Assembly: GCA_041686955.1 (NCBI GenBank)
Contig: JAWLCV010000072.1
Span: forward strand, 1-20,516
Length of the DNA stretch: 20,516 bases
Source of the DNA: UBA7803 sp041686955
GTDB taxonomy: Bacteria > Pseudomonadota > Gammaproteobacteria > Pseudomonadales > Azotimanducaceae
Direction: 5' to 3'
Part shown: positions 1 through 7,184 of the stretch, piece after piece
Numbering within the stretch: the first letter of the stretch is position 1
How the letters are laid out: each line of letters begins with the position of its first letter
Notes under the pieces: generated by a model
Databases searched by the model: none
Seen by the model: only the letters and a program-made list of their open reading frames with translations
What the model was told of the DNA's origin: nothing
Made by a program: the position numbers and the translations under genes

Positions 1-1
1 G

Positions 2-589
2 CGGCTCGCGCTCCTCGACGTGGCTGAGATCGAAGGCCCGCACTACAGCCGGGTGTGCGATCTGCTCGATGCCGGGGCCTGCCGCGCCGCGGTTGCCGAA
101 ATCGAGGCCCAGGTGGGCCCGGTGGACGTGCTCTGCAACATCGCCGGCGGCTTCACCATGGGCGATCCCGTGCACGAGACCAGCGACGAGACCTGGGACT
201 TCATGATGGGCCTGAACGCCCGCTCGGTGCTGAACATGGCCCGGGCCGCGGTGCCCGGCATGGTGACCCGGGGGCGCGGCAAGATGGTCAACATCGGTGC
301 CGGCGCCGGCCAGCACGGCGTGGGCCTGCTCGGCGCCTACAGCGCCTCGAAGAGCGTGGTGATCCGCCTCACCGAGTCCATGGCGGCGGAGCTCAAGGAG
401 CAGGGCATCAACGTCAACTGCATCCTGCCGAGCGTCATCGACACCCCGGCCAACCGGGCCAGCATGCCGAACGCCGATTTCAGCAAGTGGGTTCGGCCCG
501 AGGCCATGGCGAAGGTGATCGCGTTCCTCGCCTCCGAGGCCGCGGAGCCCATTCACGGTGCGGCGTTGCCGGTGAGCGGGCTGAGCTGA
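2..589 (+). CDS. SDR family NAD(P)-dependent oxidoreductase (5' partial)
   Basis: This is the C-terminal three quarters of a short-chain dehydrogenase/reductase. The frame is open to the window edge, so the N-terminal glycine-rich cofactor loop and the real start lie upstream; the GTG at 20 is internal. Visible family marks are the CNIAGG strand after the Rossmann core (equivalent to NNAG, near 135-155), the YSASK active-site Tyr/Lys (Tyr codon 338-340), and the INVNCILPSVIDTP segment after it. The position 13 residues before the Tyr, normally the catalytic Ser, is Ala here (NIGAGAG instead of NISS). That occurs in some SDR branches, such as the dihydropteridine-reductase type, but makes classical alcohol or ketone chemistry uncertain. 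The substrate cannot be named. The gene ends at TGA 587-589 and is followed 27 bp later by a strong terminator, so it is the last gene of its unit. Confidence 0.9.
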   Translation, partial: RLALLDVAEIEGPHYSRVCDLLDAGACRAAVAEIEAQVGPVDVLCNIAGGFTMGDPVHETSDETWDFMMGLNARSVLNMARAAVPGMVTRGRGKMVNIGAGAGQHGVGLLGAYSASKSVVIRLTESMAAELKEQGINVNCILPSVIDTPANRASMPNADFSKWVRPEAMAKVIAFLASEAAEPIHGAALPVSGLS

Positions 590-607
590 AGAACGAGTCG
601 AACTGGC

Positions 608-640
608 AAAAAAAAAGCCCGGCAGATGCCGGGCTTTTTT
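608..640. terminator. Bidirectional Rho-independent terminator
   Basis: The stem GCCCGGC (617-623), loop AGAT and arm GCCGGGC (628-634) form a perfect 7-bp GC hairpin. An A-tract (608-616) and a T-tract (635-640) flank it, so it has a U-run on either strand. It sits between the convergent SDR gene (+, ends 589) and the PEP-CTERM gene (-, ends 655) and should terminate both. Confidence 0.93.
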
Positions 641-654
641 CAACGGTCAGCGGT

Positions 655-1359
655 TCAGGCTGCCGCCCTGCGCCGGACGAAGCCCAACCCCAGCAGGCCG
701 GCGCCCAGAAGAGCCAGCGAGCCCGGCTCCGGCACCGTGGTACGGGTACCGCGGGCATAGAGGTTGACGTGCGAAATCACGTCGGAACTGGTCGTGCCAG
801 GGATGACGTTCGCGAAGTCACCAGCGTAGCACGCCCCGATGTAAGCGCACGTCGCCGCCTGCACGCCTCCACCGAAGAAGTTCGTCACCAGGCCAGCCAC
901 ATCCGAATAGCCGCCGGTCGGGCTCAGCAGGTAACCCGTGGCGCCGTGCTGGCCGTCCTTGAAGAAGATCATCACTTCGGCGTAGAGGTCGAAGATCGAC
1001 TGAGCGATTCCCCAGGTGCCGGATGAGAAACCGCCGGCATCGGCGTCTATGAGGTTGTTGTTGCTGTCGACGAGGATGGCAACAGGATTAGCATCAGTGT
1101 GGATAGCCAGCTCGGTCCACGCCTCGGTGCCGCCGAACAGCGGGTCCAGTCCGGCGCCCCCGCTGATGTTGTTGATGTTGGGCGCCTGACCTTCGTCGTT
1201 GAAGGTCTCCGTGATGGTCAGACACGCCGTCTGGCCGTCCACGTGGTTGTCCGGGTTGTTGCCGCCACCGGCGTAGCTCGCACAGTCGATGAAGGCTGCG
1301 GACGCGGGGCCCCCATAAGACAGAAGCGCCGCAACGGCGAGCGTCAGTAAGATTCTCAT
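655..1359 (-). CDS. PEP-CTERM sorting domain-containing exported protein
   Basis: This 234-residue protein has a signal peptide (MRILLTLAVAALLSYGGPASA, cleavage after about residue 21) and a C-terminal PEP-CTERM signal: VPEP at 209-212, a short hydrophobic helix (214-227) and an RRR cluster (229-231). Such proteins are processed by an exosortase and go to the cell surface or the extracellular matrix; no exosortase gene is in this window. The mature part is rich in Gly, Asn and Asp and has four Cys (26, 46, 171, 177), which could form two disulfides. The stretch SGTW...FFKDG...GYLL...HVNLYARG resembles a recurrent PEP-CTERM ectodomain type. The ATG at 1359 is chosen because the signal peptide starts there; an upstream start at 1410 would lie inside or before the promoter. 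It is transcribed from a sigma-54 site at 1406-1421, giving a leader of about 35 nt. Its biochemical role is unknown; matrix or floc formation is inferred from the family. Confidence 0.92.
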   Translation of the reverse strand: MRILLTLAVAALLSYGGPASAAFIDCASYAGGGNNPDNHVDGQTACLTITETFNDEGQAPNINNISGGAGLDPLFGGTEAWTELAIHTDANPVAILVDSNNNLIDADAGGFSSGTWGIAQSIFDLYAEVMIFFKDGQHGATGYLLSPTGGYSDVAGLVTNFFGGGVQAATCAYIGACYAGDFANVIPGTTSSDVISHVNLYARGTRTTVPEPGSLALLGAGLLGLGFVRRRAAA

Positions 1360-1405
1360 TTGTTTCACCAGTACCCCCAAAACGGCCGATTGCCGCCAGC
1401 CGTTA

Positions 1406-1421
1406 GGCAACCAGCGTGCCA
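1406..1421 (-). promoter_or_regulatory. Sigma-54 (RpoN) -24/-12 promoter of the PEP-CTERM gene
   Basis: On the minus strand the sequence reads TGGCACGCTGGTTGCC. It matches the sigma-54 consensus TGGCACG-N4-TTGC exactly, with the GG and GC dinucleotides correctly spaced. Transcription should start near 1395, about 36 bp before the PEP-CTERM ATG at 1359. Many PEP-CTERM genes in exosortase systems are controlled by RpoN with the PrsK/PrsR two-component pair (family knowledge), which fits. Confidence 0.88.
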
Positions 1422-1505
1422 GTCCAGCCGTACGGACGTAACCCTATGATAGCTAGACGTTTTTATCCGTGTCCCGCGGGTCATCGCGCCCCCGCGAGCC
1501 AGTGT

Positions 1506-1556
1506 TGTAAGGTTCCTTAGACATTCCCTCGAGAGGTCTCACCGAGCTGTAAGGTT
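1506..1556. repeat. Pair of TGTAAGGTT repeats, candidate enhancer sites
   Basis: TGTAAGGTT occurs at 1506-1514 and again at 1548-1556, exactly 42 bp apart (about four helical turns). The first copy lies in an inverted repeat TAAGG-TT-CCTTA, the second in GTAA-GGTT-TTAC. They lie about 110-160 bp upstream of the predicted sigma-54 start, where enhancer-binding proteins usually bind. The surrounding region 1411-1565 is otherwise gene-free and noticeably more AT-rich than the coding DNA. Binding by PrsR or any other regulator is an inference. Confidence 0.45.
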
Positions 1557-1565
1557 TTACGACAA

Positions 1566-2678
1566 TCAACCGCCCACCGCGGAGAGCCGAGCCTGCGCCT
1601 GCGAAACCAGCTCATCGAAAATCACCTTGGCCGGTCGTACCGCCTTGATCATGCCGATGCCCTGCCCGGCGAAGCCGGGATTCACGTCGCCGCGCCCGTC
1701 GCGGTTGGCTGCCGCCATCACGGGACCCGAGATCATGCCCTGGAAGGGCATGGGCAGGGGGTCCTTGTGCTCGCGTACCCAATAGTCGGTCCACTTGCTG
1801 CGGATGATGCGGGCCGGCTTGCCGGTCACCGCCCGGGAGACCGTGGTGCCCTCCTCGGTGGCATCGACGATGGCCTGCTTCTGGAAGTCGTGGATCGCCG
1901 CCTCCTCGGCGGCCAGGAACGCCGAGCCGATCCAAACCCCTTCCGCGCCGAGCATGAACGCCGCGGCGATGCCGCGTCCGTCCACGATGCCGCCGGCGCC
2001 GAGCACGGGGGTGTCGCCCACTGCGTCCACCACCTGGGGAATGAGCGCCATGGTGCCGATGGGCGAGTTGTGGCCGCCGCCGTCGTGGCCCTGGGCGACG
2101 ATGATGTCGAGGCCCGAGGATTTCACCTGGATGGCGTGGCGCACCGCGCCCACCACCGCCATGACCCGGGTGCCGTTGGCCCGCAGCCGCTCCATCCACG
2201 GCCCCGGATTACCGAGTCCCGACGCGTACACCGGCACCCGCTCCTCGATGACCACCTCCATCTGGGCCTCGAAGAATTCCTTGGTGAACAGCGCCGGCTC
2301 CCCCGGATCGCGGCGGCCGCGCAGCTCGTCGGCGGCCACCGGGGCGAGGTGCTCGCGCTCCATGAACGCCTGGGCGAAGGCCTGCATCTCCGGCAACAGC
2401 TCGGCGGGTTTCGGGCCGTCGCCGCCGTCGTGCTTGGCGCGCCGCACCGACGCCGGCAATAAGGTGTCGACGCCGAACGGCTTGTCGGTGAGTTCCCGGG
2501 TGCGGCGGATCCACTCCCGGAGCTGCCGCGGGCCGCAGCCGGCGGCGCCGAGCACGCCGAGACCGCCGGCGTTGGAAACCGCTGCCGCCAGCTCGGGGCC
2601 GCTGGCTCCGCCCATGCCGGCCAGCACGATGGGATAGTCGATCTGGAGGATCTCGCAGACGCGGGTCTTCAGGTTCAT
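1566..2678 (-). CDS. Nitronate monooxygenase family flavoprotein (2-nitropropane dioxygenase-like)
   Basis: This 370-residue TIM-barrel FMN enzyme belongs to the nitronate monooxygenase family, which oxidises alkyl nitronates; some members are enoyl-ACP reductases (FabK type). Seen here are the N-terminal GMGGASGPEL...SNAGGLGVLGA phosphate/flavin segment (21-45), AQGHDGGGH (195-203, matching the AQGxEAGGH motif whose His, here H203, is catalytic in relatives), and VLGAGGIVDGRGIAAAFMLGAEGVWIGS (225-252), the FMN phosphate-binding strands. The length is typical. The ATG at 2678 lies 3 bp after the flavin reductase stop, and its Shine-Dalgarno (GAAGGG) is inside the end of that gene, so the two are translationally coupled. 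The loop at 83-130 is long and charged. The physiological substrate is not known; a toxic nitronate such as propionate-3-nitronate is possible. Confidence 0.88.
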   Translation of the reverse strand: MNLKTRVCEILQIDYPIVLAGMGGASGPELAAAVSNAGGLGVLGAAGCGPRQLREWIRRTRELTDKPFGVDTLLPASVRRAKHDGGDGPKPAELLPEMQAFAQAFMEREHLAPVAADELRGRRDPGEPALFTKEFFEAQMEVVIEERVPVYASGLGNPGPWMERLRANGTRVMAVVGAVRHAIQVKSSGLDIIVAQGHDGGGHNSPIGTMALIPQVVDAVGDTPVLGAGGIVDGRGIAAAFMLGAEGVWIGSAFLAAEEAAIHDFQKQAIVDATEEGTTVSRAVTGKPARIIRSKWTDYWVREHKDPLPMPFQGMISGPVMAAANRDGRGDVNPGFAGQGIGMIKAVRPAKVIFDELVSQAQARLSAVGG

Positions 2679-2681
2679 GGT

Positions 2682-3185
2682 TCAGCCCTTCAACGTTTCG
2701 AAATGCCCGTAAGCGCCCCGGAAGAACAGCAGCGGCGAACCGTCCGGGTCGAGAATCCGCACGTCGCGCACGCGGCCGAGCACCACCGTATGGTCACCGG
2801 CGTCGTGCTCGGCGTGGAGGTCGCAATCCACGTAGGCGAGCACGCCGTCTAGGATGGGCGAGCCGGTGATCCCCGGGCGCCAGCGCAGCTCGGCGAACTT
2901 GTCGACGCCGGTTCTGGCGAATACGTCGCACACCGGCTTCTGGTGGGCCGCCAGAATGTTGATGCAGAAACTTCCCGATGCGCGCAGCTTCGGCCAGCTC
3001 GCGCTGGTCTTCGCCGGGCACAGCAGCACCAGCGGCGGGTCCAGCGAGACCGACGAGAACGACTGAGCGGCGAACCCCGCCGGCGCGCCGTCCACGCACC
3101 CCGTGGCGATGACGACCCCGGTGCAGAACTGGCTCAAGGTGTTGCGGAACTCTCTCGGGTCGAGCTCCGGGGCGCGCTCGGACAT
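2682..3185 (-). CDS. Flavin reductase family protein (FMN-binding, HpaC/DIM6-NTAB type)
   Basis: This protein has 167 residues, the usual size for the small NAD(P)H:flavin oxidoreductases that feed reduced FMN to two-component monooxygenases. Typical segments are FRNTLSQFCTGVVIATG near the N-terminus, GFAAQSFSSVSLDPPLVLLC (the flavin-binding strand-turn-strand), SGSFCINIL, and a late GDHTVVLGRV strand. The start at 3185 is supported by AGGAG with a 7-9 bp spacer; the frame is open much further upstream, but that part (to 3605) is antisense to the acyl-CoA dehydrogenase gene and has no family features. It is followed 3 bp later by the nitronate monooxygenase, so the pair forms one operon. Either the reductase supplies flavin to a partner oxygenase, or the two detoxify nitro compounds together; this is inferred from position only. 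Confidence 0.88.
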   Translation of the reverse strand: MSERAPELDPREFRNTLSQFCTGVVIATGCVDGAPAGFAAQSFSSVSLDPPLVLLCPAKTSASWPKLRASGSFCINILAAHQKPVCDVFARTGVDKFAELRWRPGITGSPILDGVLAYVDCDLHAEHDAGDHTVVLGRVRDVRILDPDGSPLLFFRGAYGHFETLKG

Positions 3186-3312
3186 GGCGACTCCTGCAGA
3201 CGGAAACCAGGCACTATAGCGCCCCGCCCCATGGGGTGACCACGCCCGGCTACGCCCCTGCCCCCCCGATCCTTTACAATCCGTCTCCTTCCCGGACCCA
3301 CAGGAGTTGCCC
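3186..3312. promoter_or_regulatory. Divergent promoter region, flavin reductase / acyl-CoA dehydrogenase
   Basis: This 127-bp spacer separates two head-to-head genes. On the plus strand TTTACAAT contains a good -10 (TACAAT, 3275-3280), with a leader of about 26 nt to ATG 3313. On the minus strand TATAGT (3213-3218) is a good -10 for the reductase operon. Neither has a convincing -35, so activators may be needed. A 10-bp palindrome, CCCCATGGGG, lies between them at 3227-3236. Assignment is by pattern only. Confidence 0.45.
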
Positions 3313-4506
3313 ATGGCCGATCTCGGCGCCTTTCGCAGCGAAGTCCGCGCGTGGCTGGAGGAGAACTGCCCGCCCTCCATGCGCACCCCCATGCCCGAAT
3401 CCGAGACGGTTTGGGGCGGGCGGCGGGAGCCGTTCGTCAACCCGGAGTCCAAGGTCTGGCTCGAGCGCATGGCGGAACGGGGCTGGACCTGCCCGACCTG
3501 GCCGAAGGAGTACGGCGGCGGCGGTCTCTCCCACGAGGAGAACCAGGTGCTGCAGCAGGAGCTGCGCCGCGTCAACGCCCGGCCGCCGCTGCAGAGCTTC
3601 GGCATCTGGATGCTGGGGCCTGCGCTCCTGGAGTTCGCGAGCGAAGAGCAGAAGCGCGAGCACCTGCCGAAGATCGCCCGCGGCGAGATCCGCTGGTGCC
3701 AGGGGTACTCGGAGCCCGGCTCGGGCTCGGACCTGGCGAGCCTGAAGACTCGCGCCGAGGATCAGGGCGATCACTACCTGGTCAACGGCTCGAAGATCTG
3801 GACCTCCTACGCCGACAAGGCCGATTGGATCTTCTGCCTGGTGCGCACCGACTTCGACGCCCCGAAGCACGAAGGCATCAGCTTCCTGCTGTTCGACATG
3901 GAATCGGACGGCGTGAGCGTCTCGCCCATTTCCCTGATCAGCGGCGCATCGCCCTTCTGCCAGACGTTCTTCGACAATGTGAAGGTACCGAAAGAAAACC
4001 TGGTGGGAGAGCTGAACAAGGGGTGGACCATCGCCAAGCGCCTGCTCCAGCACGAGCGGCAGATGATCTCCGGCATCGGCGGCATGTCGGCCCTCGGCGG
4101 CTCGGGCCGCGGCGTGGAGGACTACGCCCGGGAGTACGTGGGCGAGAAAGAGGGCCGCATCGCCCAGCCCGAGCTGCGCCACAAGGTGACCGTGCACCGG
4201 ATGAACGACCGGGCGTTCCAGCTCACCCTGGCCCGCGCCGCGGACGAGGCCCGCGCCGGGCAGAGCGACGGCAACCTGGCCAGCATGTTCAAGTACTACG
4301 GCTCGGAGCAGAACAAGCGCAAGTACGAGCTGCTGCTCGAGATCATGGGCGTGCGGGCGCTGGGCTGGGAAGGCGACACCTTCACCGACCGGGAGCTCGC
4401 CACTACGCGGCAATGGCTGCGCTCCAAGGCGAACTCCATCGAGGGCGGCACCAGTGAGGTTCAGCTCAACGTCATCGCCAAGCGGGTGCTCGGGCTTCCG
4501 GACTGA
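3313..4506 (+). CDS. Acyl-CoA dehydrogenase family protein
   Basis: This 397-residue FAD flavoprotein of the acyl-CoA dehydrogenase superfamily should oxidise an acyl-CoA to the 2,3-enoyl-CoA, passing electrons to ETF. The order is normal: an N-terminal helical domain (5-125), then a beta-domain with WCQGYSEPGSGSDLASLKT (128-146) and NGSKIWTSYADKADW (158-172), then a C-terminal helical domain ending in SIEGGTSEVQLNVIAKRVLGL (375-395). In the classical MCAD type the base is the Glu of YEGT; here the motif is IEGGT, so that position is Gly378 and the Glu (377) lies one residue earlier, a form common in large bacterial FadE subfamilies. The start at ATG 3313 follows AGGAG with 6 bp spacing; a TTG six bases upstream is less likely. 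It stands alone, 66 bp before lemA. Chain-length or branched specificity is not readable. Confidence 0.93.
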   Translation: MADLGAFRSEVRAWLEENCPPSMRTPMPESETVWGGRREPFVNPESKVWLERMAERGWTCPTWPKEYGGGGLSHEENQVLQQELRRVNARPPLQSFGIWMLGPALLEFASEEQKREHLPKIARGEIRWCQGYSEPGSGSDLASLKTRAEDQGDHYLVNGSKIWTSYADKADWIFCLVRTDFDAPKHEGISFLLFDMESDGVSVSPISLISGASPFCQTFFDNVKVPKENLVGELNKGWTIAKRLLQHERQMISGIGGMSALGGSGRGVEDYAREYVGEKEGRIAQPELRHKVTVHRMNDRAFQLTLARAADEARAGQSDGNLASMFKYYGSEQNKRKYELLLEIMGVRALGWEGDTFTDRELATTRQWLRSKANSIEGGTSEVQLNVIAKRVLGLPD

Positions 4507-4572
4507 GGCCACGGCTGGGTCGCGGATGTCCTAGACTTCCGTTGACCCCCGAATCGAGGAACACGAAGGCTC

Positions 4573-5166
4573 ATGGAAACCATCATCGTTCTCGTGGTGC
4601 TGGCGGCGCTGGCATTCTACCTGGTCGCCATCTACAACCGGCTGGTGAGCCTGAAGAACCGGTTCCAGAACGCCTTCGCCCAGATCGAAGTGCAGCTCAA
4701 GCGCCGCTACGACCTCATTCCCAACCTGGTGGAAACCGCCAAGGCCTACATGAGTCACGAGCGCGAGACGCTGGAGGCGGTGATCGCCGCCCGCAACCAG
4801 GCCCTGGCGGGGCTCCAGGCGGCGGCGAAGGACCCGGGCAACGCCCAGGCCATCCGTGACCTGGGCAGCGCCGAAGGCAGCCTGGGCAGCGCGCTCGGCC
4901 GGCTGAACGTGGTCATGGAGGCCTATCCGGACCTCAAGGCCAACCAGAACATGATGCAGCTCTCGGAGGAGCTCACCAGCACCGAGAATCGGGTGGCCTT
5001 CGCCCGCCAGGCCTACAACGACCAGGTCACCGCCTACAACAGCTACCGGCAGTCGTTTCCCCCGGTGGTGTTCGCCGGCATGTTCGGCCACGATCAGGAT
5101 GCGGCGCTGCTGGAGTTCGACGACAGCGCCGAGATCCGCTCCGCGCCCAAGGTGACGTTCTCCTAG
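4573..5166 (+). CDS. lemA: LemA family membrane protein
   Basis: This 197-residue protein matches LemA throughout: one N-terminal membrane helix (residues 3-22, METIIVLVVLAALAFYLV), then the family signature NRLVSLKNRFQNAFAQIEVQLKRRYDLIPNLVETAKAYMSHE (26-67), a long helical bundle to about 165, and the NRVAFARQAYNDQVTAYNSYRQSFP segment near the end. The bulk faces the periplasm or cytoplasm depending on the model; its molecular role is unsettled. A Shine-Dalgarno GAAGG lies 3 bp before the ATG. The stop (5164-5166) is 8 bp from the start of the M48 protease gene, so the two form an operon. A LemA-M48 pairing is very common in bacteria and suggests LemA is a partner or substrate adaptor of the protease. 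Confidence 0.95.
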   Translation: METIIVLVVLAALAFYLVAIYNRLVSLKNRFQNAFAQIEVQLKRRYDLIPNLVETAKAYMSHERETLEAVIAARNQALAGLQAAAKDPGNAQAIRDLGSAEGSLGSALGRLNVVMEAYPDLKANQNMMQLSEELTSTENRVAFARQAYNDQVTAYNSYRQSFPPVVFAGMFGHDQDAALLEFDDSAEIRSAPKVTFS

Positions 5167-5174
5167 GAGCCAGC

Positions 5175-7145
5175 TTGGACTTCTTCGGCGCCCAGGACGA
5201 CGCCCGGCGCAAGACCTGGCGACTCGCGCTGCTGTTCGGCGCCGCGGTGCTGTCGCTCGTGGTGCTCACCAACCTGCTCGTCGCCTTGGTTTACGGCTGG
5301 GCCGCCAACCACACCCGCCCCGCCGCATTCGATCCGGTGGCGATGGTCGCCGCGCTCCCCGCGGAATACTGGGCGTGGATCAGCCTCGGGGTGGTCGGCG
5401 TGGTGGCCATGGCCAGCGGCTACAAGTACCTGATGATGCGCCGCGGCGGCCGGGCCGTGGCGGAAGCGCTGGGCGGGCGGCTGATCCCGCCCTCCACCAC
5501 GGACTTTCGCGAACGCCGGCTGCTCAACGTGGTGGAGGAGATGGCCATCGCCTCCGGCATGCCCGTGCCGCCGGTCTACGTGGTCGAGGAGCCGAGCATC
5601 AACGCCTTCGCCGCGGGCCACTCGCCGGACGACGCGGTCATCGGCGTCAACAGAGGCACCCTCGAGCACCTGAACCGCGACGAGCTGCAGGGGGTGATCG
5701 GCCACGAGCTCAGCCACGTGCTGAACGGCGACAGCCGCCTGAATCTGCGGCTCATCGCGGTGCTCCACGGCATCCTGTTCATCGGCGTGCTGGGCCGCGG
5801 GCTCTTGTACGGGGTCGGTCGCGGCAGCCGGCGCCGCAGCGGATCGAGCGGCGGCGCGCCGGCCCTGGCGCTGGGCCTCGGGCTCCTGGTCATCGGTTAC
5901 GCCGGCACGTTCTTCGGCAACCTCATCAAGGCGGCGGTGAGCCGGCAACGGGAGTACCTGGCGGACGCCGCGGCGGTGCAGTTCACCCGCAACCCCGCCG
6001 GCATCGCCGGCGCGCTGAAGAAGATCGGCGGCCTCGGCAGCGGCTCCCGCATGCGCACGGCGGCCGCCGGGGAGATGAGCCACATCTTCTTCGGCGCCGC
6101 GGGGCGGATGACCCTGGGGGGTCTGCTCGCCACCCATCCGCCGCTGGAGAAGCGGATTCGCGCCGTGGATCCGCACTGGAACGGCGAATTCGTCGTTCCG
6201 GCAGCGACGCCCGAGCCCGCGGCGGCATCCGAGGCGGCACCCGAGGCCGCACATGCGGCACCGGAAGGGGTCGCCTTCGCGGCAGCTCCGCTCCCCTCGG
6301 GCACCGACGGCGCCTCCGCCCTGGAGGTTCACGCCACCCCCGAGGCGCTGGCGGCCACGGTGGGCCGCCTGGACGACCGGGGCCTCGCCGAGGCGACCCG
6401 GCTCATCGCCGGGCTGCCGGCCGCCGTGCACGACGCCGCCCACGATCCCTTCAGCGCCCGGGCGCTCATGTACGCCCTGGTGCTCGACGATTCGGAGGAT
6501 TCGAGGAAAAGCCAGCTCGAGCACCTCGCCCGGCACGCCGAGGCCGGGCTGCCCGAAACCCTGAAGCGGCTGCTACCGGCCGCGGCGAGTCTCGACGAGC
6601 AGCAGCGGCTCACCCTGGTGGAGATGGCCGGCCCGGCCCTCAAGCAGCTATCGAGCCGGCAGTACCGGACCTTCATGGACAACCTGGCGGCCCTCATCAC
6701 CGCCGACCAGCGCATCGAGCTCATGGAGTGGGTTCTGCACCGACTGCTGGTGAAAGAGCTCGCGCCCCATTTCGGCGCGCCGAAGATCCGCCGCGGCGCC
6801 TCCGGCCACGGGCCGGACCCGGACTGCGTCCGGGTGCTGCTCTCGGCGCTGGCGCGGGAAGGCGGACGCACCCCGGATGAAGCCGAGGCGGCGTTCCGGG
6901 CCGGCATGGCGCACATGGGCCTCGAAGGCGAGTTCGACCCCCGGCCGGACCCCGACTTCCGCCGGCTGAACGACGCGCTCCGGGCCCTGCGGAAGACCGC
7001 GCCGCTGAAGAAGCCGCGGCTGATCAAGGCCTGCGCCGCCGCCGTCACCGCAGACGGGCGGGTCTCGGTGCGGGAAGGCGCGCTGCTGCAGGGCATCGCG
7101 GCGGCCCTGGACTGCCCCCTGCCGCCGGCCATCTACCGCGCCTGA
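5175..7145 (+). CDS. M48 family membrane metalloprotease with long C-terminal extension ending in a TerB-like segment
   Basis: This 656-residue zinc protease relates to HtpX/Ste24. Helices near 17-40 and 66-84 precede the catalytic site HELSH (177-181); the third zinc ligand is Glu260 in RQREYLADAAAVQF; further helices lie near 193-213 and 229-255. HPPLEKRI (321-328) is the usual end of the M48 domain. After it comes an Ala/Pro/Glu-rich linker (343-375) and about 280 extra residues, mostly helical. The last 50 (KACAAAVTADGRVSVREGALLQGIAAALDCPLPP) look like a TerB-type fold, with DGRVSVRE as the acidic turn. HtpX itself is about 290 residues, so more than half the protein is extension. The start is TTG at 5175, placed 5 bp after AGGAG and overlapping no other gene; no ATG lies near. 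Likely role: quality control of membrane proteins together with LemA. Its regulation is not visible. Confidence 0.9.
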   Translation: MDFFGAQDDARRKTWRLALLFGAAVLSLVVLTNLLVALVYGWAANHTRPAAFDPVAMVAALPAEYWAWISLGVVGVVAMASGYKYLMMRRGGRAVAEALGGRLIPPSTTDFRERRLLNVVEEMAIASGMPVPPVYVVEEPSINAFAAGHSPDDAVIGVNRGTLEHLNRDELQGVIGHELSHVLNGDSRLNLRLIAVLHGILFIGVLGRGLLYGVGRGSRRRSGSSGGAPALALGLGLLVIGYAGTFFGNLIKAAVSRQREYLADAAAVQFTRNPAGIAGALKKIGGLGSGSRMRTAAAGEMSHIFFGAAGRMTLGGLLATHPPLEKRIRAVDPHWNGEFVVPAATPEPAAASEAAPEAAHAAPEGVAFAAAPLPSGTDGASALEVHATPEALAATVGRLDDRGLAEATRLIAGLPAAVHDAAHDPFSARALMYALVLDDSEDSRKSQLEHLARHAEAGLPETLKRLLPAAASLDEQQRLTLVEMAGPALKQLSSRQYRTFMDNLAALITADQRIELMEWVLHRLLVKELAPHFGAPKIRRGASGHGPDPDCVRVLLSALAREGGRTPDEAEAAFRAGMAHMGLEGEFDPRPDPDFRRLNDALRALRKTAPLKKPRLIKACAAAVTADGRVSVREGALLQGIAAALDCPLPPAIYRA

Positions 7146-7172
7146 TTCGGCCGTCCGGCCGCCAATCGAGGG

Positions 7173-7178
7173 TAGAAT
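7173..7178 (+). promoter_or_regulatory. Candidate -10 element for ppx
   Basis: TAGAAT matches the -10 consensus at five of six bases in the 39-bp spacer before ppx. The start expected 6-8 bp downstream falls at 7184-7187, on the ppx ATG itself (7185), so the message could be leaderless. No clear -35 is present. Confidence 0.35.
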
Positions 7179-7184
7179 CCGCCC

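Noticed and set aside
3227..3236. CCCCATGGGG palindrome between divergent genes
   Set aside because: It is too short and GC-biased to be more than chance without comparative support; mentioned only with the spacer.
3186..3605. Upstream extension of the flavin reductase frame
   Set aside because: It is antisense to the acyl-CoA dehydrogenase start; the good AGGAG before 3185 and family length support the short form.
5163..6536. Long open frame on the minus strand opposite the M48 protease
   Set aside because: It is a mirror of a GC-rich gene, with no domain or signal and abundant His, Arg and Gly typical of antisense frames.
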